A stretch of 64,000 nt of DNA from Sinisalibacter lacisalsi (GCF_014640115.1 NZ_BMGI01000003.1:434001-498000), one strand, 5' to 3'; positions 35,590 through 49,085 are shown, counted from the first letter of the stretch. Notes: generated from the sequence alone by a model not told the origin. A program made the numbers and translations.

Positions 35590-37560
35590 TTACGCTTCCG
35601 GCTCGATCACCCGGAGGTGAAGCTCGCGCAGCTGGGCGTTGTCGGGCACCGAGGGCGCGCCCATCATCAGGTCTTCGGCGCGCTGGGTCATCGGGAAGAG
35701 CATGACCTCGCGGATGTTGTCCTCCTCGGCGAGCAGCATCACGATGCGGTCGATCCCCGCCGCGCAGCCGCCGTGGGGCGGCGCGCCGTAGTGGAAGGCG
35801 CCCGCCATGCCGCCGAAGCGCCGGCGCACCTCGGCCTCGTCGTAGCCGGCGATCTCGAAGGCCTTGAACATGATCTCGAGCTTGTGGTTGCGGATCGCGC
35901 CCGAGAGGATCTCGGCGCCGTTGCAGGCAAGGTCATACTGGTAGCCGAGCACGTTCAGCGGATCGCCCTCCAGCGCCTCCAGCCCGCCTTGCGGCATCGA
36001 GAACGGGTTGTGCTCGAAATCAATCTCGCCGGTTTCCTCGTCCTGCTCGTAGATCGGGAAGTCGACGATCCAGGCAAAGGCGAAACGCGCGCGCCAGTTC
36101 TCATCCTCGGGGTCTTTCGGCGTTTCGTCCCAGATCACGTCCCGCGCAAGCCCCGCCACGCGCTGGAACGCCTTGGGCTTGCCGCCGAGGAAGAAGGCGG
36201 CATCGCCCACGCCCAGCCCAAGCTGCTGGCGGATCGCCTCGGTGCGCTCGGGGCCGATGTTCTTGGCCAGCGGGCCTGCGGCTTCATGAGGCCCAAAATA
36301 TGCATCGAACAGGAACTCTGCGCGCTCTGAGTCACCTGCCGACGCTGCTGTTTTGATCCTCTCGGCGCCTTCTGCGAGCAACTCTTTCGAATAGGCTGGA
36401 TCATGTTCTTCTATCTCCTCAAACGTCATGGTGAGGAATTCTTTGAATCGAAGCATGCGTGCGGGTTTCCGGTCCCGCCAGAAGATATACCCCATCCCCG
36501 GCAGCCCCTCTTTCTGGGCAAAGGCGTTCATCCGGTCGCAGAACTTGCGGCTGCCGCCCTTGGGCGCGGGGATGGCGCGAACCTCGGTGCCCTCCTGCTC
36601 GAGGAGCTTGGCGAAGATCGCGAAGCCCGAGCCGCGGAAATGCTCGCTCACGTCCTGCATCTTGATCGGGTTGCGCAGGTCGGGCTTGTCGGTGCCATAC
36701 CACAGCGCCGAGTCGCGGTAGGAGATCTGTGGCCAGTCGGCATAGGCATCGACCTTGCGGCCATCGGCGAACTCGTCGAACACGCCCTGGAGCACCGGGC
36801 CGATGGTGTCGAAGATGTCCTGCTGCTCGACGAAGCTCATCTCCATGTCGAGCTGATAGAAATCGGTGGGCGAGCGGTCCGAGCGCGGGTCTTCATCGCG
36901 GAAACAGGGCGCGATCTGGAAATACTTGTCGAAGCCCGAGACCATCAGCAGCTGCTTGAACTGCTGCGGCGCCTGCGGCAGGGCGTAGAACTTGCCCGGG
37001 TGCAGCCGCGACGGCACGAGGAAGTCGCGCGCGCCTTCGGGGCTCGACGCGGTGATGATCGGGGTCTGGTATTCGCGAAAGCCCTTGTCCCACATCCGCT
37101 TGCGCATCGAGGCCACCACGTCGGAGCGCAGCTTCATGTTTTCCTGCATCTTCTCGCGGCGCAGATCGAGGTAGCGGTAGCGCAGGCGGGTTTCCTCGGG
37201 GTATTCCTGTTCGCCGAATACCATCAGCGGCAGTTCGTCGGCGGCGCCGAGAACTTCCATGTCCTGGATGAACACCTCGATCTCGCCGGTGGGCAGCTTG
37301 GAGTTCACGAGCGTTTCGTCGCGCGCCAGCACCTTGCCGTCGATCCGGATCACCCATTCCGAGCGCACCTTCTCGACATCGGCGAACACCGGGCTGTCGG
37401 GGTCGGCGAGCACCTGGGTGACGCCGTAATGGTCGCGCAAGTCGATGAACAGGATGCCGCCGTGATCGCGCACGCGGTGCACCCAGCCGGAAAGGCGGAC
37501 GATGTCGCCTACGTTGGCTTTGCGAAGGTCGGCGCAGGTGTGGCTGCGAAACTTGTGCAT
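35590..37560 (-). CDS. aspS: Aspartyl-tRNA synthetase with a 62-residue insertion
   Basis: A 656-residue class II synthetase charging tRNA with aspartate. Motif 2 is in [20 protein letters not shown], motif 3 in [19 protein letters not shown], and the N-terminal OB-fold in [20 protein letters not shown]. The usual length is about 590 residues. The extra length is at residues 364-425 (bases 36286-36471), between GYIFWRD and [11 protein letters not shown] inside the GAD domain. My count of those bases gives 52% GC, well below the gene's surroundings, yet the frame is kept. The start at 37560 is the family-typical [18 protein letters not shown]. Confidence 0.95.
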   Translation of the reverse strand: MHKFRSHTCADLRKANVGDIVRLSGWVHRVRDHGGILFIDLRDHYGVTQVLADPDSPVFADVEKVRSEWVIRIDGKVLARDETLVNSKLPTGEIEVFIQDMEVLGAADELPLMVFGEQEYPEETRLRYRYLDLRREKMQENMKLRSDVVASMRKRMWDKGFREYQTPIITASSPEGARDFLVPSRLHPGKFYALPQAPQQFKQLLMVSGFDKYFQIAPCFRDEDPRSDRSPTDFYQLDMEMSFVEQQDIFDTIGPVLQGVFDEFADGRKVDAYADWPQISYRDSALWYGTDKPDLRNPIKMQDVSEHFRGSGFAIFAKLLEQEGTEVRAIPAPKGGSRKFCDRMNAFAQKEGLPGMGYIFWRDRKPARMLRFKEFLTMTFEEIEEHDPAYSKELLAEGAERIKTAASAGDSERAEFLFDAYFGPHEAAGPLAKNIGPERTEAIRQQLGLGVGDAAFFLGGKPKAFQRVAGLARDVIWDETPKDPEDENWRARFAFAWIVDFPIYEQDEETGEIDFEHNPFSMPQGGLEALEGDPLNVLGYQYDLACNGAEILSGAIRNHKLEIMFKAFEIAGYDEAEVRRRFGGMAGAFHYGAPPHGGCAAGIDRIVMLLAEEDNIREVMLFPMTQRAEDLMMGAPSVPDNAQLRELHLRVIEPEA

Positions 37561-37816
37561 TGTCGTCCCCTGGGGCTCGAGTGTCATCCGCGCCGATACA
37601 GCGCGCGCCGCCCGGGAAGTCAAGCCTAGCGCCCGTGCGCGGGGGCGGCTGGGCGGGGATTCGGAGAAAAAAACTTTGCATTGGTACGGTCGATGAAAAA
37701 GAATTGGCCGGACGAGACGCGAAGCCGTGTCCCAGGGCGAAGGCGGGCAGAACGGCAACGAGAGTGGAGTTTGGATCACGCCGGCTGAAAGAAAAGGCCG
37801 GCAGAAGGAGGCCGTG

Positions 37817-39037
37817 ATGTGGACCGCGCTGCTTGACCGGATGCTCGACCACATCGTGCAGGTGGGCACGCTCCGCCTGACCCTGCCCGATGGAACGCGC
37901 CGCAGCTATGGAAGGGGGGCGCCGGAAATCGCCCTCAGGCTGACCGACCCCGCGCTGCCAGCCCGCATCCTGCGCAATCCCTCGCTGGCCATCGGCGAGG
38001 CCTACATGGAGGGCACGCTCGAGGTCGAGGGCGACGATCTGCGCGGCTTCTTTCGTCTGATCATCCCCAACGTGAACGCCGCGGGCCAGCCATGGTTCCT
38101 CGAGCCGCTGCAACTCGCGCGCCGGGCGCGGCGACGGCTCAGGCAGTTCGCGCCGGTGAGCAAGGCGAAGCGGAACGTCGCGCATCACTATGATCTGTCG
38201 CGCGCCCTCTACGATCTGTTCCTCGACGAAGACCGGCAATATTCCTGCGCCTACTTTGCGCGCCCCGACATGACGCTCGACGAGGCGCAGGCCGCCAAGA
38301 AGCACCACATCGCGAAGAAGCTCCGCATCGAGCCAGGTATGCGGGTGCTCGATATCGGCTGCGGCTGGGGCGGCATGGGGTTGACGCTGGCCCGGGACTA
38401 CGGCGCCGAGGTGGTGGGGGTGACGCTATCGACGGAGCAGCACGCGCTGGCCACCGAGCGGGTGCGCGCGGCGGGGCTGGAGGGCAAGGTCGATATCCGG
38501 CTCCGCGATTACCGCGAGGTGAGCGAAACCTTCGACCGGATTGTCTCGGTCGGCATGTTCGAGCACGTCGGCGTGCCGCATTACAACGAGTATTTCTCCT
38601 TCGTGCGGGGCGCGCTGGCCGATGACGGGCTGGCGCTGATCCACAGCATCGGCCATGTCGGCCCCGCCAACGAGGCCGAGCCGTGGATCGTGAAATACAT
38701 CTTCCCGGGCGGCTACACGCCCGCGCTCTCCGAGATGCAGCGCGCGATCGACCGGCAGTTTCTCGTCACCTGCGACATCGAGGCGCTGCGGCTGCATTAT
38801 GCCAAGACGCTGGGCCACTGGCACGACCGTTTCATGGCCCGGGCCGACGAGGCGCGCGCGCTGTTCGACGACCGCTTCGTGCGGATGTGGCGCTGGTATC
38901 TCTTGTCGATGGAAGCCTCGTTCGAGGTCGGCACGCTTCTGGTCTACCAGGCCCAGCTCGCCAAGCGGCTCGACGCAGCGCCGATCACCCGCGATTACCT
39001 CTATCGGGGCGATGCCTCTGGCGAGGAGGCGCGATAG
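37817..39037 (+). CDS. cfa: Cyclopropane-fatty-acyl-phospholipid synthase family methyltransferase
   Basis: A 406-residue SAM-dependent enzyme. The SAM-binding motif [20 protein letters not shown], the [13 protein letters not shown] strand, and [20 protein letters not shown] with the catalytic-site region are all typical of Cfa. It adds a methylene bridge to unsaturated phospholipid acyl chains, or a related modification; exact product chemistry is not certain from sequence. ATG 37817 follows AAGGAGGCCGTG. The 256 bases upstream hold no gene. Confidence 0.9.
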   Translation: MWTALLDRMLDHIVQVGTLRLTLPDGTRRSYGRGAPEIALRLTDPALPARILRNPSLAIGEAYMEGTLEVEGDDLRGFFRLIIPNVNAAGQPWFLEPLQLARRARRRLRQFAPVSKAKRNVAHHYDLSRALYDLFLDEDRQYSCAYFARPDMTLDEAQAAKKHHIAKKLRIEPGMRVLDIGCGWGGMGLTLARDYGAEVVGVTLSTEQHALATERVRAAGLEGKVDIRLRDYREVSETFDRIVSVGMFEHVGVPHYNEYFSFVRGALADDGLALIHSIGHVGPANEAEPWIVKYIFPGGYTPALSEMQRAIDRQFLVTCDIEALRLHYAKTLGHWHDRFMARADEARALFDDRFVRMWRWYLLSMEASFEVGTLLVYQAQLAKRLDAAPITRDYLYRGDASGEEAR

Positions 39038-39105
39038 TGCCTTGACCCGCGCGGCAAGGAGGCGCCCTGTTGCACCTGATGAGGGCCCGCGAGCCAGATC
39101 AAGCC

Positions 39106-39133
39106 TTGCGCCCGTTGGCTCCATCTCTATAAC
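39106..39133 (+). promoter_or_regulatory. Possible sigma-70 promoter for carB
   Basis: TTGCGC and TATAAC separated by 16 bases, ending 63 bases before the carB start. Only the -10 is convincing. Confidence 0.35.
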
Positions 39134-39196
39134 CCACGACAATTTGCGTGCGCGGGGGAATCCCGCCCGCCAACCGCTGCTGCCAAGGGGTCCGAA

Positions 39197-42502
<3,306 letters not shown>

Positions 42503-42503
42503 G

Positions 42504-42534
42504 GCGCAGGGCGCGTCGAAGCGCCGCCCTGCGC
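42504..42534 (+). terminator. Hairpin after carB
   Basis: Perfect 10-base stem (GCGCAGGGCG and CGCCCTGCGC, 11-base loop) starting 2 bases after the stop. No T-run, so the mode of action is uncertain. Confidence 0.6.
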
Positions 42535-42635
42535 GCGGGCCCGGTTCTCAGAGCGGTCTCGTGTTCAATCCGGTTCACCCGACCTGGGGCACTTTGGGCC
42601 GTTAGCAACCCGAAGGGCACGCCCCGGGACCGGTC

Positions 42636-44000
42636 TCAGACCAGCCGCCCCCACAGATCATACTCGCTGGCCTCGTCCACCTCGACGGTGACGATATCGC
42701 CGGGCGTGAGCCGCTCGAAGCCTTCGTCGATGAACAGGTTGCCGTCGATCTCCGGCGCATCCGCCTTGGTTCGGCAAACCGCCCCGTCCTCGTCGACGGC
42801 ATCGACGATCACCTCCGTCCGCGTGCCCACCTTGGCCGCGAGCTTCGCCTCGGAGATCGCCTGGCTCTTCTCCATGAAACGATCCCAGCGCGCCTGCTTG
42901 ACCTCCTCGGGCACGTGGCCGGGCAACTCGTTCGCCGCCGCGCCGGCGACGTTCTCGTACTGGAAGCAGCCGACCCGGTCGAGCTGCGCCTCGTCGAGCC
43001 AGTCGAGCAGGGTTTCGAACTCGGCCTCGGTCTCGCCGGGGTAGCCGACGATGAAGGTCGAGCGCAGGGTGATGTCGGGGCAGATCTCCCGCCACGCGGC
43101 GATCTCGTCGAGCGTTTTCGCCGCCGCCGCCGGGCGCGCCATCCGCTTGAGCGTGTCGGGGTGGGCGTGCTGGAAGGGAATGTCGAGATAGGGCAGGATC
43201 AGCCCCTCGGCCATCAGCGGGATCAACTCGCGCACATGCGGGTAGGGGTAGACGTAATGCAGCCGCACCCAGGCGCCGAGCTGCCCCAGGTCGCGGGCCA
43301 GGTCGGTGATATGGGCGCGGTGCGCCTTCTCGGTCGCGTGGCGCAGATCGAGGCCGTAGGCGGAGGTGTCCTGGCTGATGACGAGAAGCTCGCGCACCCC
43401 GGCCTCCACCAGCTTCTCCGCCTCGCGCACCACCGCGTGCGCCGGGCGGCTCTGCAGCCGCCCCCGCATCGCCGGGATGATGCAGAACTTGCAGTGGTGA
43501 TTGCAGCCTTCCGAAACCTTCAGGTAGCTGTAGTGGCGCGGGGTCAGGCTCACCCCGGATGCCGGCAGAAGGTCGACGAAAGGGTCGGGCGCGGGCGGGG
43601 TGGCGGCGTGCACCGCGTCGAGCACCTGCTCGTATTGCTGCGGGCCGGTCACCGCCAGCACCGACGGATGCGCCCCGGTGATGAACTCGGGTTCGGCGCC
43701 GAGGCAGCCGGTGACGATCACCTTGCCGTTTTCGCTCAGCGCCTCGCCGATCGCCTCGAGGCTCTCGGCCTTGGCGGAATCGAGAAAGCCGCAGGTGTTC
43801 ACGATCACCGCGTCCGCGCCGCCGTAATCGGGCGAGATCGCGTAGCCCTCGGCGCGCAGCCGGGTCAGAATGCGCTCGCTGTCCACCAGCGCCTTGGGGC
43901 AACCAAGGCTGACCATGCCGATCCTGGGCTGGCCAGGGCGCGGCTCTTCGCGCAGCACCGCGCGGGCAAGATCCGGTCGAAGATCAGGCGGATTGCTCAT
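42636..44000 (-). CDS. rimO: Ribosomal protein S12 methylthiotransferase RimO
   Basis: A 454-residue radical-SAM enzyme that methylthiolates an aspartate of ribosomal protein S12. The N-terminal MTTase domain has its cluster-binding cysteines in [31 protein letters not shown] and [12 protein letters not shown]; the radical SAM triad is CNHHCKFC in [20 protein letters not shown]; a C-terminal TRAM domain follows. The SLGCPKxxVDSE form separates it from MiaB. A repeat copy in its 5' leader supplies the AAGGG ribosome-binding region just before the start. Confidence 0.96.
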   Translation of the reverse strand: MSNPPDLRPDLARAVLREEPRPGQPRIGMVSLGCPKALVDSERILTRLRAEGYAISPDYGGADAVIVNTCGFLDSAKAESLEAIGEALSENGKVIVTGCLGAEPEFITGAHPSVLAVTGPQQYEQVLDAVHAATPPAPDPFVDLLPASGVSLTPRHYSYLKVSEGCNHHCKFCIIPAMRGRLQSRPAHAVVREAEKLVEAGVRELLVISQDTSAYGLDLRHATEKAHRAHITDLARDLGQLGAWVRLHYVYPYPHVRELIPLMAEGLILPYLDIPFQHAHPDTLKRMARPAAAAKTLDEIAAWREICPDITLRSTFIVGYPGETEAEFETLLDWLDEAQLDRVGCFQYENVAGAAANELPGHVPEEVKQARWDRFMEKSQAISEAKLAAKVGTRTEVIVDAVDEDGAVCRTKADAPEIDGNLFIDEGFERLTPGDIVTVEVDEASEYDLWGRLV

Positions 44001-44007
44001 CTTTGCC

Positions 44008-44057
44008 CTTCATCCTGGCCGAAATACCTCGGGGGGTCCGGGGGGCAGCGCCCCCCG
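44008..44057 (-). repeat. 3'-end hairpin plus GAGGTATTT repeat (copy 2)
   Basis: On the minus strand a CCGGGGG/CCCCCGG hairpin is followed by ACCCCCCGAGGTATTTCGGC and CAGGATGAAG. It follows the gcrA stop and runs into the rimO start, so here the repeat is both a gcrA terminator and the rimO leader. Confidence 0.75.
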
Positions 44058-44078
44058 GCGCTTCAGCCCGGCGCGACT

Positions 44079-44666
44079 TCACCGCTTGCGGTCGCGTCGC
44101 GACGACATCGGCTGGAACGCCACGCCCACATGGGCTTCGCAATAGGGTTTGCCCTGTTGCACCGGCAGGCCGCAGAACCAGAAGTCCGGCGTCGCCGGGT
44201 CGCCGATCGGCCATTTGCAGGTGCGCTCGGTCAGTTCCATCAGGCTGAGCTTCTTGGCGGTCTTCTCGACCTCGCGCACCGTTTCCAGCGCCTCGGGGCT
44301 GATCTCGTTCGCGCTGGGCTGCGGCGGCAGCGGCTGGCCTGCGGGGATGATCGGTTTGCGCAGCGGCGCCAGCGCGGGCGTTTCGGCGACGGGCGCCTCG
44401 ACCACGGGCTCCGGTGCCGGATCTTCGGCCTTTTTCGCGGGCGCCGGCTTGGCCTTGGGAGCGGGCTTGGCGGGCTTTTCCTTCGCGGCGGGTTTGGCCG
44501 CGGCCGACGCGCTGCCGCCGGCGCGATTGGAAAGCCCGAGGCGATGAACCTTGCCGATCACCGCGTTGCGGGTCACGCCGCCAAGTTCCTTGGCGATCTG
44601 GCTGGCCGACTGGCCCTCGGTCCACATGCGTTTGAGCGTTTCCACCCGTTCTTCAGTCCAGGACAT
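44079..44666 (-). CDS. gcrA: GcrA cell cycle regulator
   Basis: A 195-residue transcription factor specific to alphaproteobacteria that binds sigma-70 and methylated GANTC promoters to control cell-cycle genes. The DNA-binding start is classical: MSWTEERVETLKRMWTEGQS, ASQIAKELGGVTRNAVIGKV, HRLGLSNR. A long Ala/Pro/Lys-rich linker (about 50-125) leads to the C-terminal sigma-binding domain (RTCKWPIGDPATPDFWFCGL and GKPYCEAHVGVAFQP, with paired Cys). The 44718-44723 hexamer is a perfect -10 on the same strand. It is followed by rimO after a terminator-like repeat. Confidence 0.95.
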   Translation of the reverse strand: MSWTEERVETLKRMWTEGQSASQIAKELGGVTRNAVIGKVHRLGLSNRAGGSASAAAKPAAKEKPAKPAPKAKPAPAKKAEDPAPEPVVEAPVAETPALAPLRKPIIPAGQPLPPQPSANEISPEALETVREVEKTAKKLSLMELTERTCKWPIGDPATPDFWFCGLPVQQGKPYCEAHVGVAFQPMSSRRDRKR

Positions 44667-44717
44667 GATGTTCCAATCCTTGCGAGCCCGTCGACGCGCG
44701 CCCTCTTACAGCAAGCC

Positions 44718-44742
44718 ATTATATTAGTCAGCCCCCGGGGGC
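44718..44742 (-). promoter_or_regulatory. gcrA promoter with 12-base palindrome
   Basis: The minus strand reads a perfect TATAAT (44718-44723), predicted to start transcription about 45 bases before gcrA. Just upstream is the perfect palindrome GCCCCCGGGGGC (44731-44742), inside the spacer, where a repressor could act. No clear -35 is seen. Confidence 0.5.
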
Positions 44743-44938
44743 GATACAAGCAGCCAGCCGCCGCCCGCCTTCGCCCGGGGTGGATCAGCGCGGGGCTTCG
44801 ACGCGCGCGAAGCCGGCAAGGGCCGGGGGCGCGGCGGGGCGCTTCGGACGCCGGGCGGCACCGGGCCGGGCGCGGGGACGACCAGCGGGCATGCGCCATG
44901 GCCTTGCCAGCGCGCGAAAAACCGGGCAAATAGCCTCC

Positions 44939-44992
44939 ATGAGCACACGTATCGCATATACCGAAACCCGACGCCGACGCACCCGCGCCTGA
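44939..44992 (+). CDS. Arginine-rich putative leader peptide upstream of argD-argF
   Basis: A 17-residue open frame, MSTRIAYTETRRRRTRA, with six Arg codons of 17 including four in a row, placed 106 bases before argD. Such Arg runs are the hallmark of translation-attenuation leaders for arginine biosynthesis. There is no Shine-Dalgarno sequence; TTGCCA (44904-44909) spaced 17 bases from CAAATA could start RNA at the ATG itself, giving a leaderless message. I see no clean terminator downstream, so regulation by ribosome stalling is inference. A second tiny frame (45048-45101, 17 residues) ends by overlapping the argD start. Confidence 0.45.
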   Translation: MSTRIAYTETRRRRTRA

Positions 44993-45097
44993 CGTCTCGT
45001 TCGCTCATCCTGCGCCAAAGCGGCGCGCACCCACCCAAATCGTTGACATGAGCCTGCCCATGCGGCACCCAAAGGCTTTCCTGTGGAGAATTTCCCC

Positions 45098-46279
45098 ATG
45101 ATCCCTTCTCTCCTGCCCACCTATGCACGCGCGCCCTTGGCTTTCGAACGGGGCGAAGGTTCCTGGCTGGAGACGACCGACGGGCGACGTTTTCTCGATC
45201 TGAGCTCGGGCATCGCGGTGAACGCGCTCGGCCATGCCCACCCGGCGCTGGTGGCCGCGCTCACCGAGCAGGCGGGCAAGCTGTGGCATGTCTCCAACCT
45301 TTACGAGATCCCCGCCCAGAAGGCGCTGGCCGACCGGCTGGTGGCTGCCACATTCGCCGATACCGCCTTCTTCACCAACTCCGGCACCGAGGCGCTGGAA
45401 CTGGCGGTGAAGATGGTGCGCAAATACTGGTATGAGAAGGGCGATCCCGAGCGCATCGAGATCGTGGCCTTCACCGGCAGCTTCCATGGCCGCTCCACCG
45501 CCGCGATCGCGGCGGCGGGCAGCGAAAAGATGGTCAAGGGCTTCGGGCCGCTTATGCCGGGCTTCACCCATATCGAGTTCGGCGACCACGAGGCGCTGAG
45601 GGCCGCGGTGACCGACCGCACCGCCGCGGTGCTGATCGAGCCGGTGCAGGGCGAGGGCGGCATTCGCCCGGTGCCCGACCCGTGCCTCAAGGGGTTGCGC
45701 GACCTGTGCGACGAAACCGGCGCGCTGCTCGTCTTCGACGAGGTGCAGTGCGGCATGGGGCGCACCGGCAGGCTTTTCGCCCATGAATGGGCGGGTATCG
45801 CGCCGGATATCATGATGGTGGCCAAGGGCATCGGCGGTGGCTTTCCGCTCGGCGCGGTGCTGGCCAGCGAGGCGGCGGCGGAAGGCATGACGCTGGGCAC
45901 GCATGGCTCCACCTATGGCGGCAACCCGCTGGGCTGCGCCGTGGGCGCCAAGGTGATGGAGATCATCGACGATCCCGACTTCCTCGCCGAGGTCCGGCGC
46001 AAGGCGGCGAGCCTGCACCAGCGCCTCGAGGGGCTGGTGGCGGTGCATCCGGACGTGTTCGAGGAGGTGCGCGGGCTGGGCTTCATGCTCGGGCTGAAGT
46101 GCCGGGCGCCGAACACCGAGGTGGTGAAGGCCGGCTACGACCAGCACGTGCTCACCGTGCCGGCCGCAGATAACGTGGTGCGGCTCCTGCCCGCGCTGAC
46201 CATAAGCGATGATGACATCACCGAGGCGATCGAGCGGCTCGATGCCGCGGCCTCTGCCGTGAAAGGAACCGGCGCATGA
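45098..46279 (+). CDS. argD: Acetylornithine aminotransferase
   Basis: A 393-residue PLP enzyme of class III that transfers an amino group in the fourth step of arginine synthesis (and may serve in lysine synthesis). Recognisable regions: [46 protein letters not shown], the [19 protein letters not shown] strand with the Asp that binds the PLP nitrogen, and the Schiff-base Lys in [18 protein letters not shown] 45098 has GGAG 9 bases upstream; an in-frame GTG at 45083 is less likely. Its stop overlaps the argF start by 4 bases. Confidence 0.95.
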   Translation: MIPSLLPTYARAPLAFERGEGSWLETTDGRRFLDLSSGIAVNALGHAHPALVAALTEQAGKLWHVSNLYEIPAQKALADRLVAATFADTAFFTNSGTEALELAVKMVRKYWYEKGDPERIEIVAFTGSFHGRSTAAIAAAGSEKMVKGFGPLMPGFTHIEFGDHEALRAAVTDRTAAVLIEPVQGEGGIRPVPDPCLKGLRDLCDETGALLVFDEVQCGMGRTGRLFAHEWAGIAPDIMMVAKGIGGGFPLGAVLASEAAAEGMTLGTHGSTYGGNPLGCAVGAKVMEIIDDPDFLAEVRRKAASLHQRLEGLVAVHPDVFEEVRGLGFMLGLKCRAPNTEVVKAGYDQHVLTVPAADNVVRLLPALTISDDDITEAIERLDAAASAVKGTGA

Positions 46280-47202
46280 GACATTTTCTCGATATCGACA
46301 AGACCGACACCGCCGATCTGCGGGCGATGATCGACCAGGCGGCCGCGATGAAGGCGACCCGGGCGGGGCTGCCCAAGGGCACGCCCGACCTCGAGCAGCC
46401 GCTGAAGAACCATCTCGTGGCGCTGATCTTCGAAAAACCCTCGACGCGCACCCGGGTCAGCTTCGACGTGGGCGTGCGCCAGATGGGGGGCGAGACCATC
46501 GTGCTCAGCGGCTCGGAGATGCAGCTCGGCCACGGCGAGAGCATTGCCGACACCGCCCGCGTGCTCAGCCGCTACGTCGACATGATCATGATCCGCACCT
46601 TCGACGATGCCTCGCTTCTCGAGCTCGCCGAACACGCCAGCGTGCCGGTGATCAATGGCCTCACCAACCGCTCGCATCCCTGCCAGATCATGGCCGATGT
46701 GCTGACCTTCGAGGAGCATCGCGGGCCGATCGCGGGCAAGAAGGTGGTCTGGGTCGGCGATGGCAACAACGTCTGCGCCTCGATGATCCACGCGGCCGGG
46801 CAGTTCGGCTTCGATTTCACCTTCACCGGACCGGCGACGCTGGAGCCGGAGGCGGTGTTCGTCGAGGAGGCGCGCAGCCGCGGCGTGAAGGTCGAGCTTG
46901 TGCGCGATCCGGGCGAGGCGGTGGCGGGGGCCGATCTGGTGGTCACCGACACCTGGGTGAGCATGCACGATGCGCTCTCGGCCCGCGAACGGCGGCACAA
47001 CCAGCTCAGGCCCTACCAGGTGAACGAGGCGCTGATGGCGCAGGCGAAGCCCGACGCGCTTTTCATGCATTGTCTGCCGGCGCACCGCGGCGAGGAGGTG
47101 ACCGACGCGGTGATGGACGGGCCGAACTCGGTGATTTTCGACGAGGCGGAAAACCGGCTGCATGCGCAGAAGGCGGTGATGCGCTGGTGCCTAGACGCCT
47201 GA
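46276..47202 (+). CDS. argF: Ornithine carbamoyltransferase
   Basis: A 308-residue enzyme that joins carbamoyl phosphate to ornithine to give citrulline. The carbamoyl-phosphate motif is [20 protein letters not shown], the ornithine loop [11 protein letters not shown] with the conserved Cys, plus [11 protein letters not shown] and [14 protein letters not shown] overlap with argD gives an argD-argF operon, coupled to the carbamoyl phosphate made by CarB. A GC hairpin and a repeat follow the stop. Confidence 0.97.
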   Translation: MRHFLDIDKTDTADLRAMIDQAAAMKATRAGLPKGTPDLEQPLKNHLVALIFEKPSTRTRVSFDVGVRQMGGETIVLSGSEMQLGHGESIADTARVLSRYVDMIMIRTFDDASLLELAEHASVPVINGLTNRSHPCQIMADVLTFEEHRGPIAGKKVVWVGDGNNVCASMIHAAGQFGFDFTFTGPATLEPEAVFVEEARSRGVKVELVRDPGEAVAGADLVVTDTWVSMHDALSARERRHNQLRPYQVNEALMAQAKPDALFMHCLPAHRGEEVTDAVMDGPNSVIFDEAENRLHAQKAVMRWCLDA

Positions 47203-47214
47203 ACCGTGGCGAGG

Positions 47215-47265
47215 CCGGGGGTTTCACACCCCCGGACCCCCGTGAGGTATTTCTGCCAGGATGAA
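47215..47265 (+). repeat. 3'-end hairpin plus GAGGTATTT repeat (copy 3)
   Basis: CCGGGGGT-TTCAC-ACCCCCGG stem directly after argF, then ACCCCCGTGAGGTATTTCTG and CCAGGATGAAG. Same arrangement as the copies after EI24 and gcrA, so probably a genome-wide terminator family. Confidence 0.75.
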
Positions 47266-47291
47266 GGGGGCGGGGTAGCGCTGCTTTCTTC

Positions 47292-48041
47292 CTAACCGCC
47301 GAGGCGTTCGAGGATCTGTTTTTCCAGAAGGTAGTGGTAGGACAGGAGCTTGCCGTCATGCACCAGGGCGTAGGTGCCATAGGGCGAGGGTGAGAGGGCG
47401 CGCAGGTCTTCGGCGGTTTCGATCACCCGGTCGGTGAAGGGCAGGCCGAGGGTCTCGGCGGCGCGGCGGGCGTGTTGGGCCGCGTCTTCGAGGTAGGGGC
47501 ATTGCGCCGAGCGCAGCACGGTGAGCCCCGGCCCGCACGCCTCGGCCTTGGCGTGCCAGCCGCCGGTGAGGCGGGGAAGCGGCCCGCGGGTGAAGCATTT
47601 CGCGGAGAGTTCGAAGCCATGTTCGGCGCGGTCGATGCCTTCGTAGCCGCGATGTTCGAGCACGCCCGGCGAGATCAGCCAGTTGCCCTTGCCGGTGAGC
47701 GCGGCGACGCCGCGGAAGCCTTCGGCGCGCGCCCAGCCTTCAACCTCGTCGAGCAGTGCCGCGGCGAAGCCCCGGCCCTTGGAGCGGCCCACCACCCAGA
47801 GGCAATGGATCACCGCGAAATCCTCGGCGCCATCAATCCCGCGCCAGCATTTCGCGCCGGGCATGAATTCGATGAAGCCGCGCTCGCCCTCGCCAAGCAG
47901 GCGCAGTTGCAGCCCCTCGGCAAAACGGCCCATCAGCCAGGCGCGCTTGGCCTGCCACGCCGCGCCGTTGCGCGCGCTCATCTTGCAGAAGAAGCCGTAT
48001 TCCTCGACGTTCTCAGCCGTGACGGTGATGATTTCGACCAT
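47292..48041 (-). CDS. GNAT N-acetyltransferase with YoaP-like C-terminal domain
   Basis: A 249-residue two-domain protein. The N-terminal acetyltransferase domain (about 1-150) has the acetyl-CoA-binding strand and loop HCLWVVGRSKGRGFAAALLD followed by the helix LDEVEGWARAEG. The C-terminal part (about 165-249: LTVLRSAQCPYLEDAAQHAR and the YGTYALVHDGKLLSYHYL end) resembles the YoaP domain, a thioredoxin-like segment found after GNAT domains; a single Cys is in SAQCPYL. Start at 48041 is chosen for GGAGG 5 bases upstream. Substrate unknown. Confidence 0.85.
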   Translation of the reverse strand: MVEIITVTAENVEEYGFFCKMSARNGAAWQAKRAWLMGRFAEGLQLRLLGEGERGFIEFMPGAKCWRGIDGAEDFAVIHCLWVVGRSKGRGFAAALLDEVEGWARAEGFRGVAALTGKGNWLISPGVLEHRGYEGIDRAEHGFELSAKCFTRGPLPRLTGGWHAKAEACGPGLTVLRSAQCPYLEDAAQHARRAAETLGLPFTDRVIETAEDLRALSPSPYGTYALVHDGKLLSYHYLLEKQILERLGG

Positions 48042-48109
48042 GCGAGCCTCCAAACGGGAGCATGACGCGCACGAAGCGGGTTGTCATTGACGCCGGTCAA
48101 GCCGCGCGG

Positions 48110-48928
48110 TCAGGGGCCAAGCTTCTTGTGCACCTCGTCGAGGTCGATCTCGGCGGTGGGCATCTTGTTGCCGGGATTCTCGTAATCGTATTTGAACAGG
48201 TCGAAATCCCGTTTGTAGATTTCGCGCACGAGGTGCATCGACAGATCGTCGAAATACGCCTCCACCGGGTGGGCCCGCTTCGGCCCGTGGCCCTCGCTTT
48301 CGTTGAAGCGGGGGATCTTCTCGAGGTTGACCTTCTTCCTGGTCTTGATGTTGTCGAGGACCACCTGCATGCCCTCGTTGAAATTCTCGATGTGGAAGAT
48401 GTGGTCGTAGCTGCCGCCGTTGTGGATGAAGGTGGAGATGTGGCCCGACATCGAGGTCCAGTGAATGTCGGGGTCCATCGGGCGGCGGAAGCGGATGGTG
48501 TCGCGCGCGAACAAGAGGAAGCGGCGGAAGCTGCGGATCTGGTCGAAGGCGAAATCATCCTCCGGCGCGCCCACCTCGATGCCGTATTTCTGGATCAGCA
48601 GCGGCACGAGGTTGCCCCGGTAGCGCTTGCCGTTGCGCTGGATGCCGCAGATCTTGTCGAAGAACGACGACAGCACCCGGGTATAGGGGTTGCGCACCGC
48701 GGTGAAGGCGTAGGACTTGTGCTCATGCACGTTGGCCTCGATGATCGGCTGGCTTTCCTCCATCGCCCATTTGTGCATGCCCTCGGTGGCGTCGTGCACG
48801 TCGCCGTCGTAAAAGGTGCCATGATCGGAATAGAACATGATCTGCCCGATCGTCGAGCAGGCGCACTTGGGCACGACGCGGTAGACCACGCTTTCGCTTT
48901 CCGTCATCCATGTTCCGGGAAAACCCAT
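48110..48928 (-). CDS. Sulfotransferase family 2 protein
   Basis: A 272-residue PAPS-dependent sulfotransferase related to carbohydrate/chondroitin sulfotransferases. The 5'-phosphosulfate-binding loop is in YRVVPKCACSTIGQIM, and the 3'-phosphate-binding helix in FTAVRNPYTRVLSSFFDK. No transmembrane helix or signal is obvious, so it is cytoplasmic. The start at 48928 (MGFPGTWMTESESVVY) has AGGAGG 12 bases upstream, rather distant. It is divergently transcribed from the branching glycosyltransferase, suggesting sulfation of a surface glycan or lipid (inference). Confidence 0.88.
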   Translation of the reverse strand: MGFPGTWMTESESVVYRVVPKCACSTIGQIMFYSDHGTFYDGDVHDATEGMHKWAMEESQPIIEANVHEHKSYAFTAVRNPYTRVLSSFFDKICGIQRNGKRYRGNLVPLLIQKYGIEVGAPEDDFAFDQIRSFRRFLLFARDTIRFRRPMDPDIHWTSMSGHISTFIHNGGSYDHIFHIENFNEGMQVVLDNIKTRKKVNLEKIPRFNESEGHGPKRAHPVEAYFDDLSMHLVREIYKRDFDLFKYDYENPGNKMPTAEIDLDEVHKKLGP

Positions 48929-49085
48929 GATTGCCCGACGCCTCCTGAAACCGCGGTCGCCCTGGGACCGGAACAGACAAAAAAGCCCAACCTGTTGAAA
49001 AAAAGCAAACCAAGCCTGTAAATTCAATGCTCGTTTACGGTATTTGTGTCAACAATCCAACTTCATGGCGGTAACGGTTTCCTAA

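Noticed and set aside
39090..39103. GCGAGCCAGATCAA before carB as an FNR box
   Set aside because: Only the ATCAA half matches the consensus; the other half does not.
45043..45048. TTGACA upstream of argD as a promoter -35
   Set aside because: No credible -10 is found 16-18 bases downstream (the expected position reads CACCCA).
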